Shown: positions 1 to 10,826 of the stretch, in pieces
Layout of the letters: each line of letters begins with the position of its first letter
How positions within the stretch are numbered: the stretch's first letter is position 1
Assembly: GCA_051294375.1 (NCBI GenBank)
Contig: CM119267.1
Span: 2,160,793-2,224,792 of the forward strand
From: Paraspadella gotoi
Lineage: Eukaryota; Chaetognatha
DNA: 64,000 nucleotides
Direction: 5' to 3'
Translations under genes and position numbers: made by a program
The notes under the pieces: generated by a model
What the model was told of the DNA's origin: nothing
The model's database searches: none
The model's input: only the letters and a program-made list of their open reading frames with translations

Positions 1-1342
1 CCAAAGCCAACAGTGACATTCCGCACATCCCAATGGGATATCAACAGGCAACCCCGGCTGTTACATAAGACCTTAATATGGAATAATTATTTGTTCGTAA
101 CAATCGAGGAAATTTAAGCCATAGAAATACATGAGTTATTACTTGAAACGGTAAAATATAAATCACAAGTTTTTAAATTAGTTTTTATGTTAATAATCAA
201 TTAATATCAGTTAATATCAATCGCCCTCCATATTAATTACTCGTCACCTGTAAATATAATTGTTGGAATCATCCGAAAATAATTGACGGGATTAAAAGTA
301 GATGAAGTAAGCCAGCCAACCCGTTTGCGTATGACGAGATAAGGAAACATGTTTCATTGACAAGAGTGAGAGCGAGACGAAGGACGAGAGTGAGCTGGAG
401 TCGCCCACCCCAAAGTGAAGTCGACGTCTCCCCATGATTTCGGTTCAATGGTTTCGCCGAAGTTGTTTTGCTGTTTTTTTTTGTTTTTTATTTTAAATAT
501 AAAATACACAATACAGTTAGTTAGTTGTGAAAAGTGAAAAGAGTGATTATAAATATAATGCAAATGGCTGAGCGAGCTAAATCATTATCGTCTTCAACCG
601 AGCAAGAAAATGACTTCTTTTTTAAAGCTACAATAACTACAATAAATATTCGAATATTATGGAAAACTAAATTATAATTGAAAACTTTTAAAGTATTGCT
701 GAAATCGTAAAAATATGACTATTATGAAAACGAATCAAAAGATATGAAAATTATCTAAACTGCCGCAATATGTAAATGAGATTTAAAGAACTCAATCTCA
801 TTTGTAAATGAACCAGCAAATTATATCTCCTTCAGTCACAGTACCTGCATCCGACTAAAATGTGACGCCAGTCACTGATGGTCAGTAGCACCTTCCTATG
901 TGAGGAAACACCGCGCCCTCGTATTATGCAGCGGTTCCTATATATAAAATATTATTTAATTATTTTATAACAACCAATGATTTAACGCTCGACGAGTAGC
1001 GCTCGCAAAATCAGCATTAAATTAAACATGTTTTATTTCTTTTGAGTCTCTCTCTATCACTGAATAGATGACTTAAAAAAATAAGGCGAAAAATAATTGC
1101 CAAACAAAAAGTGTTTTTTATTTTACTACGCAACTGCCAATTCCTCCCATTATGTAAAATTATATTTATCATTTAAAAACACATGGTTTTGGCAGAAGGC
1201 TCAGATTTTACTTTTAATTTTATTTTAATAAAATTTTTTTAATATTTTATAGCGTTTTGAATAAATTATTGTTAAGAGGAATCGACGGTAAAGTTTTTTG
1301 AAGGCAAAATGAGTAGAGAGAAGAGAGAGAAGAAGAGAGAAG

Positions 1343-1382
<40 letters not shown>

Positions 1383-1830
1383 TGAGTGAATTCGATGTTT
1401 CATTAACGAGCTGGGCGCAATACAAAACCCAGGGTGATAGAAGGTTTCAGTAGAGGTTCAAACCCGGTTGTGTTAGAGAAAGCGAATTGAATGAGAGAAA
1501 GAGAGAGAGAGAAGAGAGAGGAGAGATAGGGAGAGAGAGAGGGAGAGAGAGAGAGCGAGAAGATGCTAAGAAATTCTGTGCAAAAGGAGGGCTTGGTTCA
1601 AACTTTCGGATTTGTAATAGCCAGCTTAACAGAGATTTATAGTACCGCAAAACCCTTTGTCGATGATTGAATATTTTAAATGTGAGAAATTATTAGTATT
1701 TTTTAAAATTAGTCGGGAATTAAATAAAAGTTCATCATTTATCGCTGTATTTTAGCAATTTAAATTATAAATAAAGATTGATTACAAATTAATTTCCATA
1801 TCTACAGCTAAAAATGTTTAATGATTCTTT
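1..1830. repeat. Block A, copy 1 (partial), ending at an assembly gap
   Basis: This stretch aligns along its whole length with 2,588-4,395 and with 16,248-18,280, in the same order and strand. Differences are mostly single-base insertions and deletions. It carries a frameshifted SLC6-like exon and two GA tracts (about 1,336-1,380 and 1,497-1,556). The rest is AT-rich with no supportable gene. It stops at a 25-N gap, so its true right boundary is unknown. Confidence 0.85.
248..471 (-). pseudogene. SLC6-like TM1 exon, copy 1, frameshifted
   Basis: This is a copy of the exon described at 2,829-3,052. The splice donor is kept (CAG then GT on the minus strand, CAG at 248-250), and so is the Met of the MGDVDFT start (433-435). 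An extra base in the run after that Met and further single-base indels throw the frame out before the conserved FPYL motif. Either this is a decayed duplicate, or the indels are sequencing errors in a redundant copy. The error-like indel pattern across the whole block favours the second reading. Confidence 0.5.
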
Positions 1831-1855
1831 NNNNNNNNNNNNNNNNNNNNNNNNN
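1831..1855. other. Assembly gap, 25 N
   Basis: Exactly 25 unknown bases. The sequence resuming at 1,856 (ATAACGTGAAATG) recurs at about 15,453, where it follows unrelated sequence, so the join is uncertain. Confidence 0.99.
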
Positions 1856-1916
1856 ATAACGTGAAATGATTTATAGTTGGCATCAAGTCAAAGATTGCAC
1901 TGCGATAACTCCTTCC

Positions 1917-1919
<3 letters not shown>

Positions 1920-1998
<79 letters not shown>
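1920..1998. repeat. (CT)n microsatellite
   Basis: An almost uninterrupted CT run of roughly 78 bp. The open frames across it, giving poly-Ser/Leu on plus and poly-Arg/Glu on minus, are repeat artefacts. Confidence 0.97.
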
Positions 1999-2001
<3 letters not shown>

Positions 2002-2828
2002 CCTTTTCACAGCTCGATTGAGCAGACGTCAGCATAAATCTCATTTTAATTTTTTTTCCTTTTTTTGTTTCGATTTCCGCTGTTAGGGAATTTACATTCA
2101 AAGTAAATAAGGAATCATTATTTTTATTAAGTATTCAATGATAGAAGCAGCGGCGACAACTATGACGACGACGACGACAACGACGACCGGGCTAAACCAT
2201 TCAACTTTGCGGAAATGAATCCGAATTATGTTTTTTTAGGACTCGAATTTCATTTTGACTCGAATCGAAAACTTGACATAAAATCGTCGCTTATAAATTG
2301 AGTTCTTAATATTTTGGTTTTTTGTGGTTTTTATTATTATATATAGTTATACTTAATACAAATTTTAAATGTAAGTTAATGCCAGTTTAGATTAATTAAA
2401 TTAACAGAATGTGGTGGTATATTCACACATATATACTCAGCCAATCCCATTGGCTCAGAGGGGGAACACACCATCTCGGCGTTATGTTCCATCTACAGTC
2501 CTAACGCCTTCCCTCTGCGTTGGCAAAGCGAGACCGTCATAGGGTAACCGCGCCAGTGACCGGAGGCCACACTGAGGGTCCGAAGCCCCCAAAGCAAACA
2601 GTGACATTCCCCATCCCAATGGGATTCACAGGCAACCCGGCTGTTGACATAAGACCCTTAATATGGAAATTATTTTTTCGTAACAATCGAGGAAATTTAA
2701 GCCATAGAAATACATGAGTTATTCCTTGAACGGTAAAATATAAATCACAACGTCTTTAAATTAGTTTTTATTGTTAATATCAATTAATCAGTTAATATCA
2801 ATCGCCCTCCATATTAATTACTCGTCAC

Positions 2829-3052
2829 CTGTAAATAAATTGTTGGAATCCCGAAAATAATGATCGGGATTAAAAGTAGGATGAAGTAAGCCACGCCACC
2901 GTTTGCGTAGACGAGATAAGGAAACATGTTCATTGACAAGAGTGAGAGCGAGACGAGGACGAGAGTGAGCTGGAGTCGCCCACCCCAAGTGAAGTCGACG
3001 TCTCCCATGATTTCGGGTTCAATGGTTTCGCCGAAGTTGTTTTGCTGTTTCG
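2829..3052 (-). CDS. SLC6 neurotransmitter-transporter-like exon (TM1 region), intact copy
   Basis: The minus-strand frame, starting at the Met at 3,008-3,006, gives 60 residues from MGDVDFTWGG to GIPTIYLQ. It carries NMFPYLVYANGG followed by a hydrophobic run ending GIP. This matches the start of sodium/chloride-coupled SLC6 transporters: TM1 with FPYL, then NGG, then TM2 ending in GIP. The exon ends in frame at CAG followed by GTGACGAG, a good donor. A possible acceptor (AACAAACAG, with CTAAC upstream) would open the exon at 3,052, so upstream exons may exist, or the Met may be the true start. The family would be a plasma-membrane cotransporter for an amino acid, amine or osmolyte; the substrate cannot be told from one exon. 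Oddly, the usual N-x-W-R before FP reads M-N-M here, so the gate Arg is absent. No downstream exon was found in the window. Confidence 0.65.
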
Positions 3053-3917
3053 CTGTTTGTTTTTTTTTGTTTTTTTTTAATATAAAAATACACAATACAG
3101 TTAGTTGTGAAAAGTGAAAAGAGTGATTTAATATAATCGCAATGGCTGAGCGAGCTAAATCATTTCGTCTCAACCGAGCAAGAAAAATACTTCCTTTTTT
3201 AAAGCTACAATACTACAATGAAATATTCGAATATTAATTGGAAAACTAAATTATTATTGAAAACTTTTTAAAGTATTGCTGAAATCGTAAAATATGACTA
3301 TTATGAAAACCGAATCAAAAGATATGAGAAATTATCTAAACTGCTGCAATATGTAAATGAGATTTAAGAACTCAATCTCATTTGTAATGAACCGCAAATT
3401 ATTCTCCTACAGTCACAGTCCTTGGGCATCCTGACTAAAATATGACGCCAGTCACTGATGGTCAGTAGCACCTTCGCTAGTTGTGAGGAAACACTGCGCC
3501 CTCGGTATTATCAGCGGTCCTATATATAAAATATTATTTAATTATTTTATAACAACCAATGATTTAACGCTTCGACGAGTAGCGCTCGCCAAAATCAGCT
3601 AAAATTAAACATGTTTTATTCTTTTTGAGTCTCCCTCTTTCACTGATGATGACTTAGAAAAAATAAGGCGAAAAATATGGCCAAACAAAAAAGTTGTTTT
3701 TATTTTTACTCGCACTGTCTTCTCCATTATGAAATTAAATTTATTCATTTAAAAACACTGGTTTTGGCAGAAGGCTCAGTATTTTACTTTATTTTATTTT
3801 AATAAAATTTTATTTAATATTTTATTGCGTTTTGAATAAATTATTGTTAAGAGGAATCGACGGTAAAGTTTTTTGAAGGCAAAATGAGTAGAGAGAAGAG
3901 AGAGAAGAAGAGAGAAG

Positions 3918-3957
<40 letters not shown>

Positions 3958-4639
3958 TGAGTGAATTCGATGTTTCATTAACGAGCTGGGCGCAATACAA
4001 AACCCAGGGTGATAGAAGGTTTCAGTAGAGGTTCAAACCCGGTTGTGTTAGAGAAAGCGAATTGAATGAGAGAAAGAGAGAGAGAGAAGAGAGAGGAGAG
4101 ATAGGGAGAGAGAGAGAGAGAGAGAGAGAGCGGAAGAAAGATGCTAAGAAATTCTCAAGGAGGGCTTGGTTCAAACTTTCGGATTTGATGACTGCCTCTT
4201 AACAGAGATTATAGTAGCCCTAAACTCCTTTGTCTATGATGAATATTTTTAAATGTGAGAAATTATTGTAGTTTTTAATTAGTCGGGAATTAAATAAAAG
4301 TTCATCAATTTTATCGCTGTATTTTAGCAATTTAAATTATTAAATAAAGATTGAATTACAATTATTTCATTATCTACTATGTAAAAGCTAAAATGATCTC
4401 TTTCCGTCGGAAACAAAAGAACGTTTCGATATTCTTTAACGACAGATTGCGCTTTAAGCTCGCCGAGGGGACGGTATGAGGGTTGTCAAACAAATGGCTA
4501 GCGCTCAGCTGTCAGTATAATTATCGGTATTAATTTTTACTATGGTGTTTGATAATTTTTAAAAAGAAACTATCATTAAATAGCATGATTATTTGTAAAC
4601 TCGTAGTGATATAATTTGTTAAATTACGATTTATTTACG

Positions 4640-4876
4640 TATGACACATGGACTTCTGAGAATAAACCCAATGAAGAGACAGTAATTATTGATAAGTGTT
4701 AATGACAGAACCGTTCAATATAAGCAGTCCCTGAGCTTCGGATCAGGCTGTAACACCATGTTACAGGCGGGTTAAGCGCCCCGTCCCTCTTAACTGCCAG
4801 ACGACCACCGGGCTAGAACCCCGGACCTTTGGGTTGGGAGGCGAATGACTTGCCTCCGGCACCAATGGCCGCTGAT
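4640..4876 (-). mobile_element. tRNA-derived SINE-like sequence
   Basis: On the minus strand a tRNA-like head can be read. It has an A-box-like TGCCGGAGGCAAG (4,849-4,861) and, about 28 bases on, a B-box-like GGTTCTAGCCC (4,810-4,820, consensus GGTTCRANNCC). CCGGG and CCCGG arms flank the latter, as in a T arm. A non-tRNA body follows towards 4,640. Just outside, at 4,880-4,907, is a short hairpin with TGGTGGA and TCCACCA arms. No target-site duplication or tail was identified, so the ends are approximate. The other copy in the window lies inside a duplicated block. Confidence 0.4.
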
Positions 4877-5164
4877 GAACGGTTGGTGGATTTTAGTCCA
4901 CCATACCAATTACTGAAACTTTTTTTGAGTTTGACAATTCTTCCTGAATAGTAGCAAAAGTAAATAATTACTAAATCATAACACATTTACTTAAGTACTT
5001 TATGAGAAAACTCTAATTTCTTTTTTTTAACGTTTTTTACAAATTGATTAGATAACAAAAGTGACTCGGTGATGGGATTTGATGGGATTTGATGGGACGA
5101 TATTTTGGTTGTCGTCGTCGTCGTCGTCGTCGTCGTTATTCTCATTATCCCCGAGTTCCAGGCA

Positions 5165-5388
5165 ACAAAGAGGTGACTTAATTCACTCCTAAAATGACAA
5201 AGAGGTGATTTAATTCACTCCTAAAATGACAAAGAGGTGACTTAATTCAATCCTAAAATGACAAAGAGGTGATTTAATTCACTCCTAAAATGACAAAGAG
5301 GTGATTTAATTCACTCCTAAAATGACAAAGAGGTGACTTAATTCACTCCTAAAATGACAAAGAGGTGACTTAATTCACTCCTAAAATG
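5165..5388. repeat. 32-bp minisatellite, seven units
   Basis: Seven head-to-tail 32-bp units fill 224 bp. Each begins ACAAAGAGGTGA and ends CACTCCTAAAATG, and they differ at only one or two positions (GACTT/GATTT, CAATCC/CACTCC). The copy near 19,133-19,386 has the same units but with random inserted bases. Confidence 0.95.
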
Positions 5389-5457
5389 AAATTATCAATG
5401 ACATCAACGTCGTTGGCCAATATCATTTATCAGCGATGAGAATGATAAACTGAATAA

Positions 5458-5542
5458 GCTGCTGTCATCGTCATCATCATCTTCGCAAGATATCTATCCT
5501 TCTTTTTTTTTCTCATCATCATCAATATCATCATCATCATCA

Positions 5543-5581
<39 letters not shown>

Positions 5582-8500
5582 TCATCAATCACAGCGTCGA
5601 CATCGTCGTCCCTTCTCGTCGTCGTCATTTCTCGTGTCGTCATCTTCGGGTCTGCGTCATATTCGTCGTCGTCATCTTACGTCGTGTCGTCGTCTCATTT
5701 GGTTCGCATCTTTCGTTCGTCGTCGTCATCTTCTTCGTCGTCGTCATCTTCGTCGTCGTCGTCATCTTCACGCGTCTGTCATTCATCGTTCTCATCTGGT
5801 CGTCGTCGTACTCACGTGTCTCGTCCGTCGTCAGTCATCTCTCTCGTCGTCTCGTCGGTCGTGTGCATTCTTGAAGTCGTCGTCTTCGTATCGTCATCTC
5901 GTCATCGCGTCGTCGTATCTTCGCTCGTCCTGTATCTTCGTCGTCGTTCACTCGTTCGTCGTCGTTCACTACGTCGTCTCGCGTCATCTTACGGTCGTCG
6001 TCGTCATCTTACGACGCGTCATCGTCCCGTCGATTCGTGTGTGTTCTTCGTCGTCGTCGTCTCTTCACGTCTATCTCGTATTCGACGATCGTGCATTCTT
6101 CGTCGTGTCGTCGATCATTCGACGCGCATTATCGCGTCGTTCATCACTGGCGTTATCTTGATCGTGTCGTCATCTCGAGTGTATTTCGCTCGCCGTCGTC
6201 GTCATTCGGTCGTCGCGTCATCTTCGATGCATTTCGGTCGTCGTCGTTCCGTCTTGTTTCTTCATTTCACGTCTCTCCGACGTCATCGTCTCACTTCGTC
6301 GTACTCGTCTCGTCGTCGTCTGTCATATTCGTCGTATCCTCGTCGTCGTCCATCTTCGACGTTCGTCATCTTCGTCGTCTCGTCGATCATCTTGTCGTCG
6401 TCCGATCATTTCGTTCGTCTCGTCATGAGTCGTTTCGTCATCTTTCGTCGTCGTCTTGTCGTCGTCGTCATCTTCGACTCGCTCATGTCGTCGATCACTT
6501 TCGTCGTCGTCTCTGTCGTCGTCGTCTTCCATCTCTTCTTCCCGTCGTCTTTCATTCGACGTCGTCATCTTCGTCGTCGCGGTCATTATTCTCGTCTATC
6601 TTCGTCGTCGTCGTCGTCGTATCTTCGGTCGTCTCTGTCTCGTCATCTTGTCGTCTCGTCGATCATATCGTCGTCGTCGTCATCTTCGACGCGTCTTTGT
6701 CATCTTCATCGTCGTCGTCTCTGTCCGCGTCGTCATCTTTTCGGACTCGTCATCTTCCTGAGTTCGTCAAACGTCGTCCCGTCGTATCTTAATCTTGTCG
6801 TCGTCGTCCATCTTCGACGTCGTCACTTCGTCTCGGTCATCTCCGTCGTGTCAATCTTCGTCCGTCGTCGTCATCTTTCGTCGTCCCGTCGTCATCTTCG
6901 TCGTCTGACGTCTTCGTCGTCGTCGTCATCTTCGTCGTCGTCATTCTCGTCTATCTTCGTTCGTCGTCATCTTCGTCGGTCGTCGTCATCTTCGCGTGTC
7001 GTTCATCTTCGACGTCGTCACTCGTCGTCGTCGTCACCGTCGTCGTCGTCATCTTCGTTCGTCGTCTTCCATCTTCGACGTCGTCATCTCTGTCGTCATC
7101 GTCTCGTCGTCGTAATCTCGTCGTCGTCGTCGCACTCGTTCGTCGTCGCTCCCCGTGTCATATTCGTCGCGTATCTCTCGTCCATCGTGTTCGTTCGGTC
7201 ATTGACTCCTATTCTTCGTCGTCGTCCGCATTTCGTCCGTCGTCGTCATCTTCGTCTGTCGTCAATCGCGTCGCATCTTCGTCATCGTCTGTCTTCCATC
7301 TCGTCGTCGTCCGTTTTTTTCACTTTTGAACGTTCGTCATCCGTTCGCTCTTCGCTATCTTCTGTCGTCGTCATGTCGTTCTACCGTCACTTCGACTCGT
7401 CATCTCCTCGCTCATCGTCATCGTCGTCGTCATCCGATTCTCGCTCCGTGCATCCTTCGCGTCGTACGTCATCTTCGTCGTCGTCGGCGGTCGATCTTCG
7501 ACCGTCGTCATCTCGCCTCCGTCGGTGTCGTTCATCTTGTCGTCGTCCTTCACTATCCGACGTCGTCATCTCGCGTCGTCTATCTTCGTCGCGTCGATCC
7601 ACTTCGTCGCGTCTAATCTTCGTTCGTTCGTCGTCATCTCGTCTCGGTCGTCTGTCCGTCGTCGTCATCTTCGCGTCGGCGTCATCTTCGGTCGTCGTCG
7701 TCTCGTCACTCTTCGATTTGCGTCCGTCTATGCTCGTTCGTCGCTGTCATCTTCGACGTCGTCACTCATCGTTCGTCGTCGCATCTCTCGTCGTCGGTCG
7801 TCATCTGTCGTCTGTCGTCGCGCATCTTCGACGTCAGTCATCTTCGTCCGTCGTATCGTCGAGTCGTCTCATCTTGTCGGAGTCCTCATCTTCGTCTCGT
7901 TCATCTGTCGTCGTCATCATCGTCGTCGTCGTCATCTTCGTCGTCGTCGTCATCTTCGTCCGTCCGTCTCATCTTCGTCGTCGTCGTCCATTCTCGTTCG
8001 TCGTCTCATCACGTCTCGGTGCGTCGTCATCTGCTCGTCATCTTCGACGTCGTCATCTTCGTCGTCGTCGTCCATGTCGTCGTCTCATCTTTCTGGATCT
8101 TGTGTCGTCGTCATTCTTTGCCGACGTCCGCATCTTTCGTCGTCAGTCGATCATCTTCGTCGTCGTCATCTTCGTCGTCGTCTCATCTGTCGTCGTCGTC
8201 GTGCATCTTCGACGTCGTCCATCTTCGTCGTCGTCGTCTCCGTCGTCGTTCCTCATCTTTGTCGGTCGTCCAATCTTCGACGTCGTCATCTCCTGCATCT
8301 TCGCGTCGTCGTCATCTTCGCGTCGTCTCTGTCGTCATGCCGTCGTCGTCATCTGCTGTCGTGTTCAGCTCTTCGACGTCGTCATCTCTCTCGTTCTATC
8401 TTCGGCTCGTCGTCATCTGTTCTCGTCGTCATCTTTCGTCGGCGTCATCTCGTCATCGCACGTCGATCGTCATCTTCGTCGTCGTCATCGTCGTCGTCGT

Positions 8501-8605
8501 CACGGTTGTCGTCTTCATTGTCGTCGTTAAACGTCACCTCCTCGGTCGTTCGTCATCCTCGTCGTCGTCGTCATTCGTTGGTCGGTCGACGCTTCGTCGT
8601 CCCAG
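5458..8605. repeat. CpG-dense GTC-type minisatellite, array 1
   Basis: The array is built from a 15-bp higher-order unit, roughly GTCGTCGTCATCTTC, with a GACGTCGTC variant and many single-base indels. CG occurs almost every third base. The unit has no stop codon in any plus-strand frame, nor in two of the three minus-strand frames. Open frames of hundreds of codons therefore arise (poly-Ser, HLRRR, IFVVV; DDDED and TTTKM on minus), and none is a gene. A shorter pure (GTC)n run precedes it at about 5,114-5,138. Confidence 0.95.
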
Positions 8606-8913
8606 TCGGCTTCCGAGGTTCGGTGCTCAGAATTCTTTATCACCGATTGGGATTAGGAAATTTCAGGGTAAGGAGGAGAAAAGAGAGGAGGAGGGAGAGG
8701 AAGAGGAGAGGAAGAGGAGAGGAAAAAGGGAGGATATATGAGGGAAAGTGAAAAGAGGGACATAGGGAATCGCAAAGAGAGAGGAGGTTCTAAAAAAAGA
8801 AAAGAAATAGAAAGAAAAAAAGGAAAGAAAGAAGAAAGGACCTCATAATGGACAAGGAAGAGGAGAACTATGATTATAAGGAGAAAACGTGGGCTCTATA
8901 TCCTCTATTCGCG

Positions 8914-8916
<3 letters not shown>

Positions 8917-8953
<37 letters not shown>

Positions 8954-8963
8954 CCTCTCTCTC

Positions 8964-9009
<46 letters not shown>

Positions 9010-9026
9010 TCTCTCTCTCTCTCTCG
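8917..9026. repeat. Interrupted (CT)n tract
   Basis: A CT run of about 110 bp with a few CCTC and TTCTC interruptions. Copies in block B lie at about 20,121-20,230 and 21,417-21,530. Confidence 0.95.
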
Positions 9027-9096
9027 CGCATTGGTGTAAATATACGAAAAAAAATGTATTCCTCAAAGAATTTGAGCCTTCAGATTCTTTTTCGTC

Positions 9097-9375
9097 GTGG
9101 ACTTCTCGGCGTCGGCGTCGTTCGTCGTCGTTTGTTATGTCGTCGTCGTCTCCGTCGTCCGTCATCATCGTTCTCGTCGTACACATCATCATCGTCGTCG
9201 ATCTTTCGTCATTCACACATCTGCGTCGTCTCATGTTTTTTTCGATCGTCGTCATCGTCCTCGTCTTCGTCGTTGTTATCGTCGTCGTCCTTCGTATCGA
9301 CTCGTTCATTTTCATCGTCACCTTATCGTCACGTCGTCGTCGTCGTCGTCGTCGTCGTGTCATTCCCATCGTCAG
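9097..9375. repeat. GTC/ATC trinucleotide-rich stretch in block B
   Basis: Imperfect GTC and ATC triplets continue the composition of the large arrays, ending in a run of eight or more CGT triplets before CATTCCCATCGTCAG. The equivalents are about 20,297-20,585 and 21,596-21,900. Confidence 0.85.
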
Positions 9376-9554
9376 AAATCTAAACAAACGAGTTTCTCTC
9401 TTTCTCGTCATTCGATTCAATCGAAAGTTAAAAAAAAAAAGCCGGATAGACCAGAGTCGCAAAAGGGGAGGGGAAAAGAAAAGCAGTTAGAGGAGATAGA
9501 GTCACGGGAATTGCTTCCCATTTTTTCCGATGGAATTCGACGATTTCGCCCTCG

Positions 9555-9860
9555 AAATGCGAAGAAGGGGGGAGAGGGGGGAGGAAGCGAAAAGGGGGAG
9601 GGGAAAGGGGGAAGGGGACAGGGAAGAGAAGGGGAATGGGGAGGGAGGAGAAGAAGGGAAATGGGATGGGGGAAAGGAAGGGGAAATGGGGAAGGGAATA
9701 AGAATGGGAAAGCGAAAGGAGATTGGGAACGGGAAAAAGAAAACCGGCGAATGGAAAAGGGAGGCGAAGGCGGAAAGGGGAAGGGAAAGGGGAAGGGAAA
9801 AGGTGAAAGGAAAAGGAAAGGTAAGGGGGAGGGGACGGGGAGTGGGGAAGAGATGGGTTG
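9555..9860. repeat. GGGGAAA-type polypurine tract
   Basis: About 300 bp is almost entirely purine on the plus strand, built from irregular GGGGAAAGGGG/GGGAAGGGG units, many locally mirror-symmetric. Copies lie at about 20,785-21,115 and 22,095-22,425. The Phe/Pro-rich minus frames and Gly/Lys/Glu-rich plus frames are repeat translations. Confidence 0.9.
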
Positions 9861-10659
9861 AAGAATTTTGTCGGGGGAAGTGGAAATTAAAATTCGTGAG
9901 TTGAAGTTTCCGAAATGGTCCGTGACTACGAAATTGTAAACATCTACACCAAAATTGTGGACTTAATTGCAAAATAGATTTTATAGATTTTAAAAAGTAA
10001 GTGACGACGGGCAGACGGCAGACCGGGCAACGGAGAGAGAAGAGGAGAGAGAGAAGAGAGAGGAAGAGTAAAGATGAGGAGTTAGAGAGAGTCTAGAGGG
10101 AGATGAGAGATGGAGTAGTTAGAAGGAAGAAGAAAAGAAAAATGATGAGAGAAGAGAAAAAAGAAGAAATAATTATAAAGAGAGAGAGAAGTGAGAGGTG
10201 AGATAGAGACATACATAATCGGACAGTACTCCATCGGTTGATCAAATTCCTTTTACGTTTAACCTTTAGGAGCTAGTGACTAAAGAATAAACAATTAGTT
10301 ATTTGTTATTATTTTAATAATTATGCGTCTGAATTGAATGCAAATTATAATCGACAGTTCGATCAAAATTTTTATTCTGATCGGACGAGATGATGATGCA
10401 ACCCATCTAAGTCGGAATGACTCGAAAATGTCTCAAAGTTGAACAGGTAAGAAACGACATACAACAACACGCCAATACAAGACATTCCAACGCTTCGTTT
10501 TTAAAAGAGTAAATGTTTTATTCATTGACTTTCGACAAAAACTTTTTTTTTTTTTCTACCAAAAAAAAAATTTGACAAAGAAAAACGAAAAGAGAAAAAA
10601 ATTTTCATTGGAAGAAAAAGATAGAACGAAAAAGCGAGTGGACACTCTACTCCTTTCAC

Positions 10660-10801
10660 CACAGTTCCTTTGATTGCATTCCAGCAAATCTGTCCAGATT
10701 CGTTCCTGGAGCCGTATCTCGGACAAGAGCACGACTTCCCGTATCTCCTCACGAGCTTGAGTCTTCCGTACGTCAGGCCTTCCGTACGGAGCACGTGCTC
10801 T
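10660..10801. other. Unassigned single-copy stretch, possible exon fragment at a gap
   Basis: This 140-bp stretch has balanced composition, unlike its neighbours, and no repeats. It is open in two minus frames and two plus frames, so the open frames alone do not identify a strand. One minus reading includes REEIREVVLLSEIRLQERIW and could end at a GTGAAAG donor. One plus reading would follow a CACCACAG acceptor near 10,664. The stretch is cut by the gap at 10,802. I recognise no family. Confidence 0.2.
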
Positions 10802-10826
10802 NNNNNNNNNNNNNNNNNNNNNNNNN
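10802..10826. other. Assembly gap, 25 N
   Basis: Exactly 25 N between the single-copy stretch and the second GTC array. The array starts abruptly after it. Confidence 0.99.

Larger units (their letters stand above)
1856..8605. repeat. Block A, copy 2 (most complete), including the GTC minisatellite
   Basis: This block is collinear with 15,456-19,805. Its order is: CT tract, AT-rich spacer with a GC-richer stretch near 2,450-2,660, SLC6-like exon, two GA tracts (about 3,926-3,956 and 4,074-4,131), SINE-like sequence, 32-bp minisatellite, GTC-type array. In its non-satellite part it is the least noisy of the three copies and should be the reference for the block. Outside the listed features, 2,100-2,450, 3,060-3,900 and 4,140-4,640 hold nothing I can support. 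Confidence 0.85.
8606..10660. repeat. Block B, copy 1
   Basis: This block starts with CAGTCGGCTTCCGAGG and runs through a CT tract, a GTC-rich stretch, a polypurine tract, GA-rich sequence and an AT-rich tail ending near GAACGAAAAAGCGA. Its parts recur at 14,869-15,180, 19,806-21,386 and 21,412-23,035. I see no gene. The frames of 100-250 codons come from the CT, GTC and polypurine repeats. Confidence 0.85.

Noticed and set aside
1405-1470. B-box-like GGTTCAAACCC within the GA-flanked part of block A
   Set aside because: There is no convincing A box or tRNA fold at the right distance. The match to an 11-base consensus alone is weak.
5165-5388. CRISPR-like regular array
   Set aside because: The units are contiguous 32-bp tandem repeats without unique spacers, in a eukaryotic context. 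It is a minisatellite.
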